From Turritopsis dohrnii (taxonomy: Eukaryota > Cnidaria > Hydrozoa > Anthoathecata > Oceaniidae), in the NCBI GenBank assembly GCA_027922465.2, contig BQMF02000487.1, positions 186,001 through 250,000 of the forward strand: 64,000 nt of DNA, written 5' to 3'. The notes beneath the pieces are model-generated. The model was not told the DNA's origin. It searched no databases and worked only from the letters and a program-made list of their open reading frames with translations. Numbering within the stretch: the first letter of the stretch is position 1; each line of letters begins with the position of its first letter. A program made the translations under genes and the position numbers. Positions 11,953-24,155 of the stretch are shown here, one piece after another.

Positions 11953-12965
11953 ACTAGCATGTAGCTTTAGCTAAAAATGCCCCCGCGATCAAGCATTCCA
12001 ATTTGTACACAGCTATACAAGCTATACATTGCAAGCCTATACAACGGAAACAAAAACAAACAAAACTTTGTTACTTTTTGTTATCTCTTAGGCTTATGTC
12101 ACACTGGTGCTAATATACCTTTCAAAAAGTGTAAATGAGGCTTAACAAGTAATATCAGAAAGTATTTGTGACAAACAAAAGAAATGTGTGAACTGAAACA
12201 TGGACATGTATTTTATAATCAAAGTAAGATTTGTTAAAGAAATTATGCAAGAGCCAAAAGAAAAAAAAATTTTTCAAAAAGAAAAAATTAAAGCGAAAAA
12301 TCCATTAGAAATTTGCGTTTCAAACTTTAATTCAAAACAAAAAATAGCCAACGTTTACATGAAATAGCAAGAAAAAAAAATATAAAAAGTTTCATTGATC
12401 ATGATCACTAGTGGAGGACAGTTAAAGAAGAAAAACAAGAATTTGAAATATTTCTTGCATACTCAGAAATCCAATAAAAATGGCAAGATTCTCCAAAAAT
12501 CAGTGAATTGAATAAAATTTATTGAATGAAAGATTTAGAGCCAAAACATATACAAACATAAAATGTATGGTTGGCAAAATTTCAGATTTCAAGCTGTGCT
12601 TTAAAATCCTTGTATATTATATTACAATAATATAATTATATTACAAAAGTAATATAAAAAATGTTTGATTAATTTTAGCATACGATTTTTTTAAATAACA
12701 TAATATAATATAATAATAAATTAGGAAAGAGATACGAAAAAACATTCTGTCTCCCACTTAAATTACTATGCTTTGAAACGAGAAAAAAGCAAAGTCAGCT
12801 AATAATGGTATTTCACCGTGTAACGTCAACACGAAAGTTGGAGGATGAAGATGATGATGAGGATGAGGATGAAGAACAAAATCGGAAACTGACATTCGCC
12901 TATCTCGTGAAACTACTATGCCTCCTCGCTCGCTTACGCTCGCTGCGGCAATTACACTTTCGTCA
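11953..12965. mobile_element. Dispersed element, long copy
   Basis: Its start (tagcatgtagctttag at about 11956) and end (gcctcctcgctcgcttac, then gctcgctgcgg, at about 12919-12947) match the start and end of the segment 22489-23108, with the same order and strand. The last 250 bp are about 85-90% alike by eye. The middle (12050-12690) is missing in the other copy. No coding capacity was found; class unknown. Confidence 0.7.
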
Positions 12966-12969
12966 TGCC

Positions 12970-13490
12970 TTGTAAAGATCATTCAACCTTTTCAAATTTC
13001 TAAAAGAACTTTTATAAACTTTTCTTCTATTGTGTTAGATTAAATTAGGTCATTTTGGGTTGATTTTTATGTCATCCGTTTCTTTTATATGTAATTTGTG
13101 TATTGTTTATGTAATTATATATAAGAGTACTTTTTACATTTCTCACTCTCATTCAAACATTCAAAGGAGTCAACATATAATTTCAAATCATTTATTCATA
13201 AAGATTTTCACTGGTAGGACACCTTTGGCCAGCTGTTTGAACATATTTAACTTCAAAATTTCAATAACAAAGCTCATTTTAATTTGTGTGTCACAATCCC
13301 CACCTGTTGTTATTGTTCAATCATTCAAAATCTTTCAAGTTTCAAGAATGTTTATTGTTAGTCTTCCATTTTCATACTTCAGCTGATTTTGCAGAAATCT
13401 TGTTTGGTTTTGCTTCACAGCCCTTCGTCTTCAACTTAGCTGAAAGCGCTGACCTTAAGGCCTCAGGGCCTCTTGTTATTATTAATCACC
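12970..13490. other. Gene-free stretch ending in a shared 3' motif
   Basis: Overlapping short ORFs without domains. Near 13447-13475, gcgctgaccttaaggcctca followed by gggcctct resembles 27531-27559. This may be a dispersed repeat end. Confidence 0.45.
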
Positions 13491-13948
13491 ATGAAATTTC
13501 TTTCAGATTTTTCAGTTTACAACACTTTGATATAAACTAAATGGAAAACTTCTCCATTTCCCAAGCAAATAGTTAGTTCGTACTCCGGTCAATTTAATAT
13601 ACAGTAGGTTGTTTTTCAGGAATTGCCTGACTATACAGTTTTAACTCTTTCTCGGGTGACTGTGACTGTGATAAAAGATCTTTCTAATGTTTTTCTCATG
13701 GGTAGTATGAAGCCAAATTTAAATATTTAAGAAATTTCCTATAATAAGTATGTATGCGTAAATGAAGTAATAAACAATGGCAAAACAGCGCTGTTTCTGC
13801 CAATATCAGGCGTCATCAGCACAACTAGGTTAATACATGAATCGTTTTTAAGGCAAGAAGCAGCTATGGCAGCTGATGAAAAATTAGCAAGAGGCATATT
13901 CGGTTTGAAATATGAAAAAAGAGTACCTTCAGATTTTCCAGCAGAATT

Positions 13949-14644
13949 TTAAGATGAACTGGAATGTAACGATACAAGTAATTTAACAGGCTTACATGTT
14001 TCATTTACAGCCTGAATTTTGGATTTTATCCCACTACATATATTTCCTGACTTTCTTTTAAATGATTTTTTTGGGATAAAAAGACATGGAACGAAGTGGT
14101 TTGGTTGAAATGTTTCCCCAGCCTTAAGTGAAATGCCATAAAGTGTATACAACAGTCTTATTTCTTCAGTTGTAGTTAAAGTTCTAGGAGTAATAAGACA
14201 CCCCCACAGAAGTCTACAATATAAAGGGGCACAGTCAGGTACAGCAACCCGAATGTTTTGGTTAATAATTGAAGATAGCCCCAAAACTAACATTAACCCA
14301 ACCAAGGCATGACTACAACATGCATAAACAGCTTCACATTCAACATTTTTAGATAAACATTCAAGAAAAGGATAGTTAGAATCTTTAACAGATAAAAAAC
14401 AGTCAAGAACACTTTGAAAATTTCTAAAAGGAAAAATCTCATCTTGATGTTGTTGACTTTCAGAAAAGATTTTATTCAAAACAGGGTGTGCAGCATAGAA
14501 TGATGAATTAAGAAATAATTCCAAACACGATAATATTCTCAGATCATCACATAATGTATTGTCACCAACAAGAGCAATAGATGCAGAACTGAAAAGGCAA
14601 TTTCCAGTTGTATCTGAACTAAAATAGAATTTATGAACGTTCAT
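13949..14644 (-). CDS. OTU-like cysteine protease-fold protein (mobile-element associated), probably partial at 5' end
   Basis: A single open frame of 231 codons from ATG 14644. The frame stays open to 14680, so an upstream exon is likely. The segment DTTGNCLFSSAS (residues 10-21) fits the D-G-N-C catalytic loop of OTU-family deubiquitinases, with Thr-Gly in place of Asp-Gly. It is followed by LRILSCLELFLN and FYAAHP, and near the C-terminus by NHFVPCLF, where the catalytic His is expected. I recall proteins with this layout as common, uncharacterised and often transposon-linked in cnidarians. The ORF lies inside extra DNA interrupting an AACGTT-family element. Its normal role is unknown; deubiquitinase activity is only a guess because the loop is altered. 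A second, broken relative lies at about 40537-40735. Confidence 0.55.
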   Translation of the reverse strand: MNVHKFYFSSDTTGNCLFSSASIALVGDNTLCDDLRILSCLELFLNSSFYAAHPVLNKIFSESQQHQDEIFPFRNFQSVLDCFLSVKDSNYPFLECLSKNVECEAVYACCSHALVGLMLVLGLSSIINQNIRVAVPDCAPLYCRLLWGCLITPRTLTTTEEIRLLYTLYGISLKAGETFQPNHFVPCLFIPKKSFKRKSGNICSGIKSKIQAVNETCKPVKLLVSLHSSSS

Positions 14645-14967
14645 TACAGCAGCAATCTTTAATTCGAAAAATGAAAACAAACCACATCATGCTTATCAAA
14701 ACAGATTAAATCAAACATCTTACGTAAATAATTAACTTATGTCAAATTACATAATACGTCATATTTACCTAATAGCCATTAATTTCTTCTCAACTGGTAG
14801 AGATTTCGATGCACATTGTATATCAAGCAGACCAAGTTTAAACTGGCGAAGTTTTCACAATCCTACTCACAATCAACATTCACTTCTCAAGGCTAATTCC
14901 CGTGAAGATTTGATCGGCACGGCGCGCGCGTGCATGTCTCTCAGCTTAAGAACTTAATCGCGCTGGT

Positions 14968-15042
14968 TTAAATTTTTTTATTTGATTTGATTTTACCAGG
15001 TTGGTCGACCAATCTGACTACCCTTGGATCCGCCCCTGGTTT
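14968..15042. mobile_element. Possible hAT-type terminus remnant
   Basis: The sequence ggatccgcccctgg lies exactly where similarity to the 31 kb copy resumes (ttttaaagcac). CAGxGGCGGATCC is a common hAT terminal motif. The matching left terminus was not located. Confidence 0.35.
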
Positions 15043-15774
15043 TAAAGCACAATGTTCTGGGTGTTTTCTGTCTTGTGTTTTTAAACAAAAGACGAATTTA
15101 TTAGCAAACAATACCAACTGTAATAAACTCATTATATGATTTATTCTTTGAAACATAAATGGCATAATTTTAAAGTGCAATTCCTGTTCTGTTGCCTGTC
15201 ATGCGTTTTCTAATAAACAGGAGACGAATTTATTTGGCAAACAATGATATTGTTATAACTATAACGATAAAATGTAATAACGTTACTGATTAAAGATTAT
15301 AACGTTACAAAAACAGTATTACCGTTTCAATGATAACGTTATAACGTTACTTGAGTATCGTATTAACGTTGTAGAAGAACAATAAATATCGTTATTTCTT
15401 TTGTTCCTTTTAACCATAAAACGTTAATCATATAACGGTATTCATATAACGTTATTTCTTTTGTTCTTTTTAACCATAAAACGTTATTCATATAACGTTA
15501 TTCATATAACGTTTTATTGTTTGTTATCAAAATGCCCTGGACGGTCACATATAGTCAGTTCTCTCACCCAATTACATCTTGCACCCATACAGTTTGGGCA
15601 CCTTTTCAAAGATAAATGATTTACTAATATTCTTACAGCTGAAAATACCAAAAAACGATTCTAAAAGATTCAATTTCAAGAAAGTAAACATTTGATTGTT
15701 TTTCCAAAGTGGCTCGATTTTTTGATTCTCACTATTTTTACTTAGAATAATGTTATATCTTATTATACTAATTC

Positions 15775-18170
15775 GCGTTGTGCATACCACTTTTATTTTA
15801 GAGAGTGACATATTTGTTTTTTTTTTACGGTCAAATCCTTCTTATTTTTTCCCTTTTTGTCGTAAAACCACGTAGAGGCGAGAACACTTTTTTTGATTTT
15901 CCGCGATTAGTATATGCTCCTCCGTTTTGTTATTTTTGGTTTGCGCAGTGGAAATCAGCCGAAAAACGTCTTTGGAGGAGTGCGAGCAATGCAATCTTCT
16001 TCGTTCGAAATTTGTCAACGATCATTTCGTGAGCAAGAAACTTCGCGAAGAAGACGTGTTTCTTTTTGTATACGAATATTTTAATTTAAATTTGATTGTT
16101 TTAGGCAGCAAATCGACGAAAGAACTGACGAAGAAACACAGGTTTGTATGCACGAAGGTATTGTTATTATTATAAAACGTTTTATTATCGTGTTTATTGC
16201 TAAACTTTTACTCTTATTAATAAAACAACACAGGTAGCAAGTGAGTTAGTTATTTGTTTACAATGAAAAATCATATTTAGATATACAGAAGAAGTGCAGT
16301 GAAGTTTTTAAAAGATAAACTGCAGAAAGATCGAACGATTAATAAAAGAACAGGCAGCAGCATGTGTGTAAGTGATTAGTTAGCAGGTAGCACACATGCG
16401 TAGGTGAGTTTTTGAACTGATGTTTGTTTTTTTTTTATATATAGGTTTTTTCAGATGAAAACCAAACGAAGAACGAGTGGAAGAAAGTCGTGCTGATTTT
16501 ACGAATTTCTTTTTATAGTTATCAAATAGTTATGGGAGTGCAGCAGTACAGAAGTAGTGTAGATGAAGTTGACATTGGTGAAAATGGTTTTACTTTTTTT
16601 CGGTGGAAAATTGTTTGGAAAAGATATAAAGTAATATACGTAAGTACATGAGTCAAACGGATTTAATAAATACAGCGTTAAAAGAGAATAAAAACAGAGT
16701 TCAAACGATCAGATCATAAAGATGCAGGTCCTACACGAGCAGTTACTGATTTGTTTTGGTAACGAACTGTTCCTTATTTTATTTATTTCAAAATGGCTCC
16801 ACAGTTATGAAGTTACGAAGAAAGCATTTTTATGTCTTTCACTGTATAAAAATGGTAGTGAAATTGCAGTAGAAAACAAATAGAAAGTGTATGTTTACAA
16901 TAGGAAAGTATGCTGGAAAGTTAATCGAGTGTTATTAATTTGTTTACAGGTATGAAATATAGAAAGTAAAAGAGTTTAGAAGTGTTTGATAATGGCTACA
17001 GAACATGATCAATATTGTTGTTTACTATCATGATGATGTGAATTAGTATTGAAAGGTAAAGTTAAAATAGTATCTATTTAGTTAAAACACAATTAGTATT
17101 AGTGGATAAATAAAGGATAAGAAGGATGTTTACTGTTGTGTTTTGAATTTTCCAGCGCAGAGGAGGAGTTTTGAACTGGAAATAAAAAATGGCTCCACGA
17201 ATGTTTTCATATGTTAAAAATTTTTCAGCTACACTAATTCTGTCATTACGTTTGTGTTTTTAATTATTATTTTTAAGGTTAATATATTTTCAAAGTTTCT
17301 TTTACTTTGTTTTGTTTTTCTTTAGATTTCCTCATAGCATGATTAGGTTTTTTGTATATGTTTTTTGAATGTTTTCATCTGTTAAGTAGAAATGAAGCAC
17401 ATGATGGGTTATAATGTTGAGAGGGTTACTTAAGAGAAGAATGGATTATGTAATTTAAATGACTGTGCAATGAAACTATCCTACAAAAAATAAGCGTTGT
17501 TGGCTGTATTTTTCTTAAGTTTATATTTTATCGCGTTTATGCATATTTTGTGTTATGGTAATCGTTTACGTACTATGCCTAGGTATATAACTTTGGCTGT
17601 ATGATTTTATTTGTGACTTTTTATCTTCTGTGTAAATTTTTGTTCTTAGTTATTGTTTTTAGGATAAATGCGTACTTGAATTTCCTGTTTTTTTTGTTTT
17701 TTGTTTTGTTTTTTTTTATTTTCGGTATTATAATTGAAATATTATTCTTTTAGGCAATAATAAAAAAAGCACAAAGAAATGAAACTCATGGTTTTAATCA
17801 TGATGTTGATGGTTTTGGGAAGAACTAAATATATCATTTCAAAAATTCATTAATGGTTGCAGTCCAGTAGTAACTTTTGAACAAAAGAAAAAGTTGGAAG
17901 GTATCATTTTTGTAATATTATTCAATGTTTGGTTTTGTATGTCTGGGTAAACGGTTCTGAGTTATATATTGCGTTTTTTTACATTAAAGTTACTTCTCTT
18001 CTGCGTATGAATATATATTCTGAGCCATGTTGCTATTTGTTTCTGTTTTAAATTTTCTGAATGTAAGAAATGAATTAAAAAATTAATGCCTGAAAAGAAA
18101 CTTTTGCAAGAGTTAAATTCTGCGACACAACGCATACTGAACAAGGGTGGCAAGCGATGCCGCCTGGGAT
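15775..18170. repeat. Long segmental repeat, copy 1
   Basis: It begins cgcgttgtgcataccact and ends at about 18170 with cgatgccgcctggg. The same landmarks in the same order occur at 19831-21925. Shared blocks include gtaaaaccacgtagagg (15861), gacgaagaaacacagg (16126), tcatgatgttgatgg (17796) and gttaaattctgcgacac (18112). No ORF is conserved between the copies, so this is probably a non-coding element or an old duplication. Confidence 0.7.
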
Positions 18171-18199
18171 GTTTTTGAGTTGCGATTCTATGATTTATT

Positions 18200-19830
18200 T
18201 TTTCGTCATGGGGTACGTACACGGGAATGGTGGATTTGACCTAATGTTTTCAAAGTTAAGTTCGGTAAAAAGTTTTTACCCGGGATACTATCTATATTCT
18301 AATACGCGCTGTGCATCCGCTTTTTTCACGCTTTCACTCTCTAAAATTTCGGGTCGTTTTTGCGGTCACTTATTCATAATGGAGTGTCAGACCACGGCGG
18401 TTAATATTTTTCTACGATTAGTATAGGGGAAAACATTGCATTGCATTTAATCGTTTCAAATGTTTTGATTATTCGCGAGATCAAGAAACAATAGACAACA
18501 ACGAAAGTATTGAGCGAAGATTTATTAATGTTTTTAGGGTAAGTACGCTTTAGAACTTTTTTTGTTTGTTTGTTTTATTTTTTCTTATAGTATGAATAGG
18601 GTTTTTGCGTCATTACTTTTCAAATAATACGGGATTGAAGAAATTAATATCATGGTTTTTAATCATGACGGTCTGGGTTCGTAAAGAAAATCGCAATTGT
18701 TTTTAATTCACATTTTGACACTTTTACGACTTTCGCGTTTGGTTTTTATTTACATTGGGGTGTGGATTCCATGAACAGTTACAGCGATTTTAGTCTTTTC
18801 GTTGTTAACCTGTACGCACAATTTATTTTTACTACTGCATATATCGTATCGTGAAAGATTTATTACGAATATTTTGATGTGTTTCAGATCTTCTGATTAA
18901 AAAGTTTTTCTGTTCATAACTCCAGTATTGAACTAAATATATGCTTTAGCCGGAATACCTAGAGATTTTTGATTAAAAGAGTGAAGAGTGTTTTTTTTGT
19001 ATTGACGTTAGATATTTTTAATCATGGGGAACCATTGCATTGCATCTTCAATTTATACAATTTATGTAAAAAGTGAAAAAAGTGGACGCACAGCGCGTAT
19101 TTTTATTTTTGATGAATTAAAAGCCGTGTTCTACACGGGATACTACATTCTAAACATTCTACATTCCAAACAATTGAGGAACTTTATCATACTAAAATTC
19201 ATAATACTAAGACTTTCTCTCTGTTCAGCTCACATCGATTAAAACCTGTAAAAAATTTTTACACGGGCATTTGTGCATACCATTTTTATTTTAGAGAGTG
19301 ATATATTTAGTTTCAATTTACGGTCATCGTCCTCTTATGTGCGCGTAAAACCACGTAGAGGCGAGAGACACTTTTTTCACGATCATTCCAAAAGCACGTG
19401 GCATCATTTGACGTCAGATGTTTTATGATCACGGGGAATCATTGCATTGCATCCTCAATCGAATGTGACGTTTTTGGGGAAATATATCAAGAACCAATAG
19501 AGATAACTGACGTTTTTTGGGGTCAGCGATACGGGTCATGGGGTGACGCATCATTTGGGCCTAAATTTAATTTGGTACTGCGGATATGACGTCATCGAAA
19601 TCTTTGATCAGCAATATCTCTCTAACGGTTGGTCGTAGCGAAACGATCCCATACATTTTTTTGATCAGTTTTTCGAGCTCTACAACATGGTTACATTTTC
19701 CGTTTCCAATTCCTAAATTGAAATTTTCATCACGGGGATCGTTCACGGGAAAGGCGATTTTGACCCATCCTTTTCGAAGTTAAGTTCGGTAAAAAGTTTT
19801 TACCCGGGATACTAGTCTTATTGTAATAAT
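18200..19830. repeat. Cluster of degenerate submodules between the two long repeat copies
   Basis: Several short modules recur. ttaagttcggtaaaaagttt, then ttacccggga, occurs at 18255-18285 and 19780-19810. ggggaa-cattgcattgcat occurs at about 18425, 19024 and 19434. The gtgcataccactttta / gtaaaaccacg pair occurs at 19274-19370, and partly (inverted or altered) at 18305-18365. This looks like repeated rearrangement of one parent unit. Confidence 0.6.
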
Positions 19831-21925
19831 CCGCGTTGTGCATACCACTTTTATTTTAGAGAGTCAAAACCTTCTTATTTTTTCCCTTTTCGTTGTAAAA
19901 CCACGCAGATGCGAGAGACACTTTCTTTCATGTTACGTAATCTAAGTGTGACGTCTAAATTTTTAAACCAATCGAAACAAAAGAAATTCTTTTTTCGACA
20001 TTTTGATTGGTTGATGATTTGCAAAAAATTTGTTCGTTAATAACCGAATTTCATTATCGCAGTTGTGAGTTTGACGAAGAAACACAGGTTTGTATACATG
20101 CTGTTTATTAAACTGTTTATTGTTAAAATTTTATTGTTATTGCATTTTAGATTAATAAAAGCACATGTGTAAGTGATTAGTTGTTTGTTTACAATGTGAA
20201 AGCATAGTTCGAATACAGAAGAAGTGCAGTGAAGTTTTTAAAAATTGACTGTGCAAAACGAACGAACAGGTTTGCACGAAAGTATTATTACAAAACTTTC
20301 ATTGCTTTTTTTAACAGGTGACACAGTTATGTATGCATTTAAATGTTTGTTTACATTTTAGTTATCAAATATCGCTATACAGAAGAAAGAGCAGTGAAGA
20401 AATGCAGAACAAAAAGATGTTTATTTACACGGTAACGAATGGTTTTAATTTCAACTTTAAGTTTGTTTTGAGTGTAAGAGTCAACGTAATTCAATCGTTT
20501 GGATGAAAGCTGCATGAAAATTTGTATGAAAGCTGGATGAAGGCGAAAAGGAGATGGAGCAACGAAGGGGGAGCGCAGTAAAAATTTGTTTTGGTAACGC
20601 GCGCCATTAGTTAGCAAAGAAGATTTATTTATTTACAGATCAATTAAAAATGGTTCTCATGACTGTGTTATGCTGCCTTATCTCATCTCAACCATGTCTG
20701 CTATTTTTAAATTTTCCTGTATATTTTATTTACGATGTTTGGTGCTTTGTTTCTCTTGCCTATCTGTCATTTATGTCTTTGCTTTTGTTTGCTTCAATAT
20801 GGTTGTTGCAGTAGTGTGGATTGTAGCTGTTCTTCACTGAAATCTTTTTTTTTTAGGTCAAAAAGCGTATATAAACCATTAAATGATTAAATTATGATGT
20901 TGTGAGGGTTAGTTAAGGGTTAGTTAGTTATGTATTTCAGAAATTCATTAATTATTGCTGTACAATGCGATTGCTGTACAATATGATAAGACTGTGTGCT
21001 GCTGTGCTGTTACAAATAAAAAGCATTGCATTGCTGGATGGATTCTGAAATTTTGTCATGATTTTGACACATTGTTTTGCGTTATGGTAGTTGTTTACGT
21101 ATATAAGTTTGGCATTATGTTTTTATCTGTTACTTCTTATCTTTTCGGTATTAAATTATGGCTGGGCATTTCATTGTTTCAATTATTTTTATTATTTTGA
21201 TGTTTGGTTGTGTATCCCACGTTGAAAGTCTTTATTTAATTTAGCTCCAGTGTTGAGTGTTGAACCCGTATAAACATACAGTATTGGTTGATTTTATAGA
21301 CTTTCCAATCAAAAGCTTTACAAATTCTGTCATTGAATTTGTGTTTTTAATTATAATTATTTTTAGGATAAATGCGTACATGAATTTACTTTTTGTTTTT
21401 TGTTTTGTTTTTTATTTCAACCTTGTCATAGCATGACTATCTTTTACTGCATTTTTATACAATTGAAATATTTTTTAGGTAAGATTAATAATAAAAATGC
21501 ACGTAAACCGTTAAAGAAATGAAACTCATGGTTTTTATCATGATGTTGATGGATTTGGGAAGAACAGACTATCATTTCAAAAATTGATTAACGATTGCTA
21601 ACCAATGTAACTTTGGCACAAAAGAAACACAGTTGGAAGGTATCGATTCGTTTTCAATTCACATTTCGTAATGTTATTCAATGTTTTGTATGTCTGGGTA
21701 AACAGTTCTGTGCTTTTGCTATTTTTACACAAAAGTTACTTCTCTTCTGCATATAGATATATATTTCAAGCCATATTGCTATTTGTTTCAGTTTTAAATT
21801 TTATGTTTTAAATGTAAGAAATGAATTAAAAAATTAATGCCTGAAAAGAAACTTTTACACGAGTTAAATTCTGCGACACAACGCATAGTGAACATGGGTG
21901 GCGAGTGACGCCGCCTGGGCGGCTA
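19831..21925. repeat. Long segmental repeat, copy 2
   Basis: It matches 15775-18170 block by block but is about 300 bp shorter. It ends in a perfect GC hairpin at about 21910-21925 (gccgcctgggcggc). In copy 1 the match stops inside this hairpin. Confidence 0.7.
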
Positions 21926-22486
21926 GTAGTTCTTATATTTTGATTTTAGTACAATAGTTTTGGTGTTTTTGCCTATTTATCTGCGGAAAAATGAATTTTT
22001 TCATGGGCTCTCAAACGGTTGTCTTACCACACACAACCACCTTGTTTGTTTTGATATGTTGGTTTTTCTGCTAAAAACCTGTTCGATGTGTATTTTTTAC
22101 ATTAACATGACATTGTTTAGTTTGAAAATGAATAGAACACAGAGCAATAAAGAAGTATTTTACTGGTTCAACAACGTAAATGGGTTCAAAATTTATAATT
22201 TCTTTGATCTTTTTTTAAACAAATTTCAAGTAGACAGTAGACATGTTTTGTAGAAGTTGTAGAAGTAGAGCTTTTTAAAAAAAAAAGTGACGTCTAATTC
22301 ATAACGTCCAAAGGACGCCATTAAATAATCTTTGCATGACTTTGTACGTGACTCTTCCGCGACGTCACTGTGACGTCACTAAGGTGTCATATGACGCCGT
22401 CCTGACTTCACTATCAATGATTAAAAACGTGCTTAAACCATGATGCAAAGCAAAAATTTGTCCATACAGAAATTCTTATAAATAAC
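21926..22486. other. Gene-free stretch with TGACGTCA-like motifs
   Basis: One 97-codon ORF without domain. 22355-22410 is rich in GACGTCA and related motifs, resembling 25360-25440. Probably element remnants rather than regulatory sites. Confidence 0.45.
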
Positions 22487-22488
22487 AA

Positions 22489-23108
22489 CTAGCATGTAGC
22501 TTTAGCAAAAAATTACCCCCGCACTCAAGCATTCCAATTTGTAAACACAGCAAGCTATACATTGCAAGCTATACAACGGAAATAAAAATAAATTTTGTTT
22601 GAAAACAAATGTTTTAGACGTCATTTCTATTGTTTTGAAAGAACAAGGGTGAAGGGAGATCAAAAAATTAAAATGAATGTTTTTGTAAAACTTTCCACAG
22701 TAACAAATACAAACATTTAAACTTTTCATAACATTGTATAAACACAATAAAATCAAGAAGAATTGTGAGCATGATCATTTTGAAATGGGTGATCAGATTT
22801 GAAAACTCATTGACAAATGGTCTTTCACTTACATTAGAATTGAGTTAAACTTTCTTGAGTTGAACTTCCTAAGTAACATAGTATAGTATAATATAATTAG
22901 GAAAGAGATACGAAAAACATTCTGTCTCCCTCTTACAGCACCATGCTTTGAAACGGAAAAAAGCAAAGTCAGCTATTAATTCTATACCACCGTGTAACTT
23001 CAACACGAAAAGTTGGAGAGATGATTAAGATGAAGAACAAAATTGGAAACTGACATTCGCCTATCTCGTGAAACTACTATGCCTCCTCGCTCGCTTACAC
23101 TCGCTGCA
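22489..23108. mobile_element. Dispersed element, internally deleted copy
   Basis: The start (agcatgtagctttagc) and end (cctcctcgctcgcttaca) match the 11953-12965 element. About 400 bp of the interior are missing. Confidence 0.7.
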
Positions 23109-23383
23109 GGGGTAATTAACGATCATCCGAAGTTTGGTGTTGTCAATGTAAAACTAAACTTGTTATATTCACGAGCTGGTGAAACCTGATACGATTAAAT
23201 AGAAACCATTCACAATGACACTGCAAAAATTTTAGAACACATTTTAGAACGTATGAAATTGATGTTGCAACAAGCAATAAAAGAAATTTTCAAAAGAAAT
23301 TATACAATGTTTTGATAGCAAAAATTTTGAAAAATAATGGGAGTACTGCATCCAAACCGAAAGAACATCCCTGGATGCTTCTA

Positions 23384-24155
23384 CCGGTGTAGCGGATTAT
23401 TTTAACTCCCTTTGATAAATGACTCCCCCAGTTAAAATAAACTAGGAAATAATGACTCCCCATTATATCTTTAACTATAAAACCCTATAAACCCTGAGAA
23501 AATTTAATGACAAAATAGGTTATCATATACCACACTTTGCTCAATTAACTCGAAGGCCCAATTGTAGTTGTTCAAATATACCAAAGTTCAGTAGTCAAAT
23601 CCGACCATTTTTGAATTCTCCTGGCTGCCCCAAAGTTTTAGCTTCGTTTTGGCGCGAAACCCCGTCCCAGGCACAAAAAAACAAAATTTTTAAAAAAATG
23701 AAAAAGCATCCCCCAGATATTCACCCAAGGAACAAGTGCGCAAAATTTCAGCCGAATCCAACCTTTTTTCAGGCTGCCCCAAAGTTTTTTCGGATAGACA
23801 CATAGACTGACAGACACACAGACATTCTCAGATTCTAGCTCAACTGAAATTGAGAGTAAGGTATACGGTGAAGGAATGAGTACACAAAATTTCAACATTT
23901 TGAAGTCTCGAGGTACAAGGAATGGCCATATGAATTTTAAAAGTTTTTAAACAAGATTTAGAGGGGAGTCATTTTAAACCAAGGGAGTCAGGATTTCCTA
24001 GGAAATGTTAACTCTAGGGAGTCATAATTTACTAGTTTATATTAACTGGGGAGTTATAAGTAACTAGTTTATTTTGATGGGGGAGTGACTATAAACTAGT
24101 TTATTATGACTGGGGAGTCATTATTTAGGGAAGTTAAAATTTACTGTGACACCGG
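23384..24155. mobile_element. TIR element with GGGAGTCATAATTTACTAG-type arms
   Basis: The left end ccggtgtagcggattatttt and the right end, read as complement (ccggtgtcacagtaaatttt), form terminal inverted repeats that continue as aacttcc-type and atgactcccc blocks. The right arm (about 23957-24135) holds four spaced copies of ggggagt followed by actagttta. The short ORFs inside show no transposase. Confidence 0.8.

Larger units (their letters stand above)
13492..15553. mobile_element. Mosaic element, copy A of the AACGTT family
   Basis: 13492-13740 and 15041-15553 match 30409-30850 and 31443-31883 in the same orientation. The right arm (15245-15520) is an array of aacgttat motifs ending ccctggacggtcacatata. 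The matching left arm is absent. Between the shared parts, about 13745-15040 is extra DNA containing an OTU-like ORF; its right border reads ggatccgcccctgg, like a hAT-type terminus. Confidence 0.65.

Noticed and set aside
22355..22410. TGACGTCA sites as CREB regulatory elements
   Set aside because: They lie in repeat-derived sequence resembling the GACGTC element family, with no promoter nearby.
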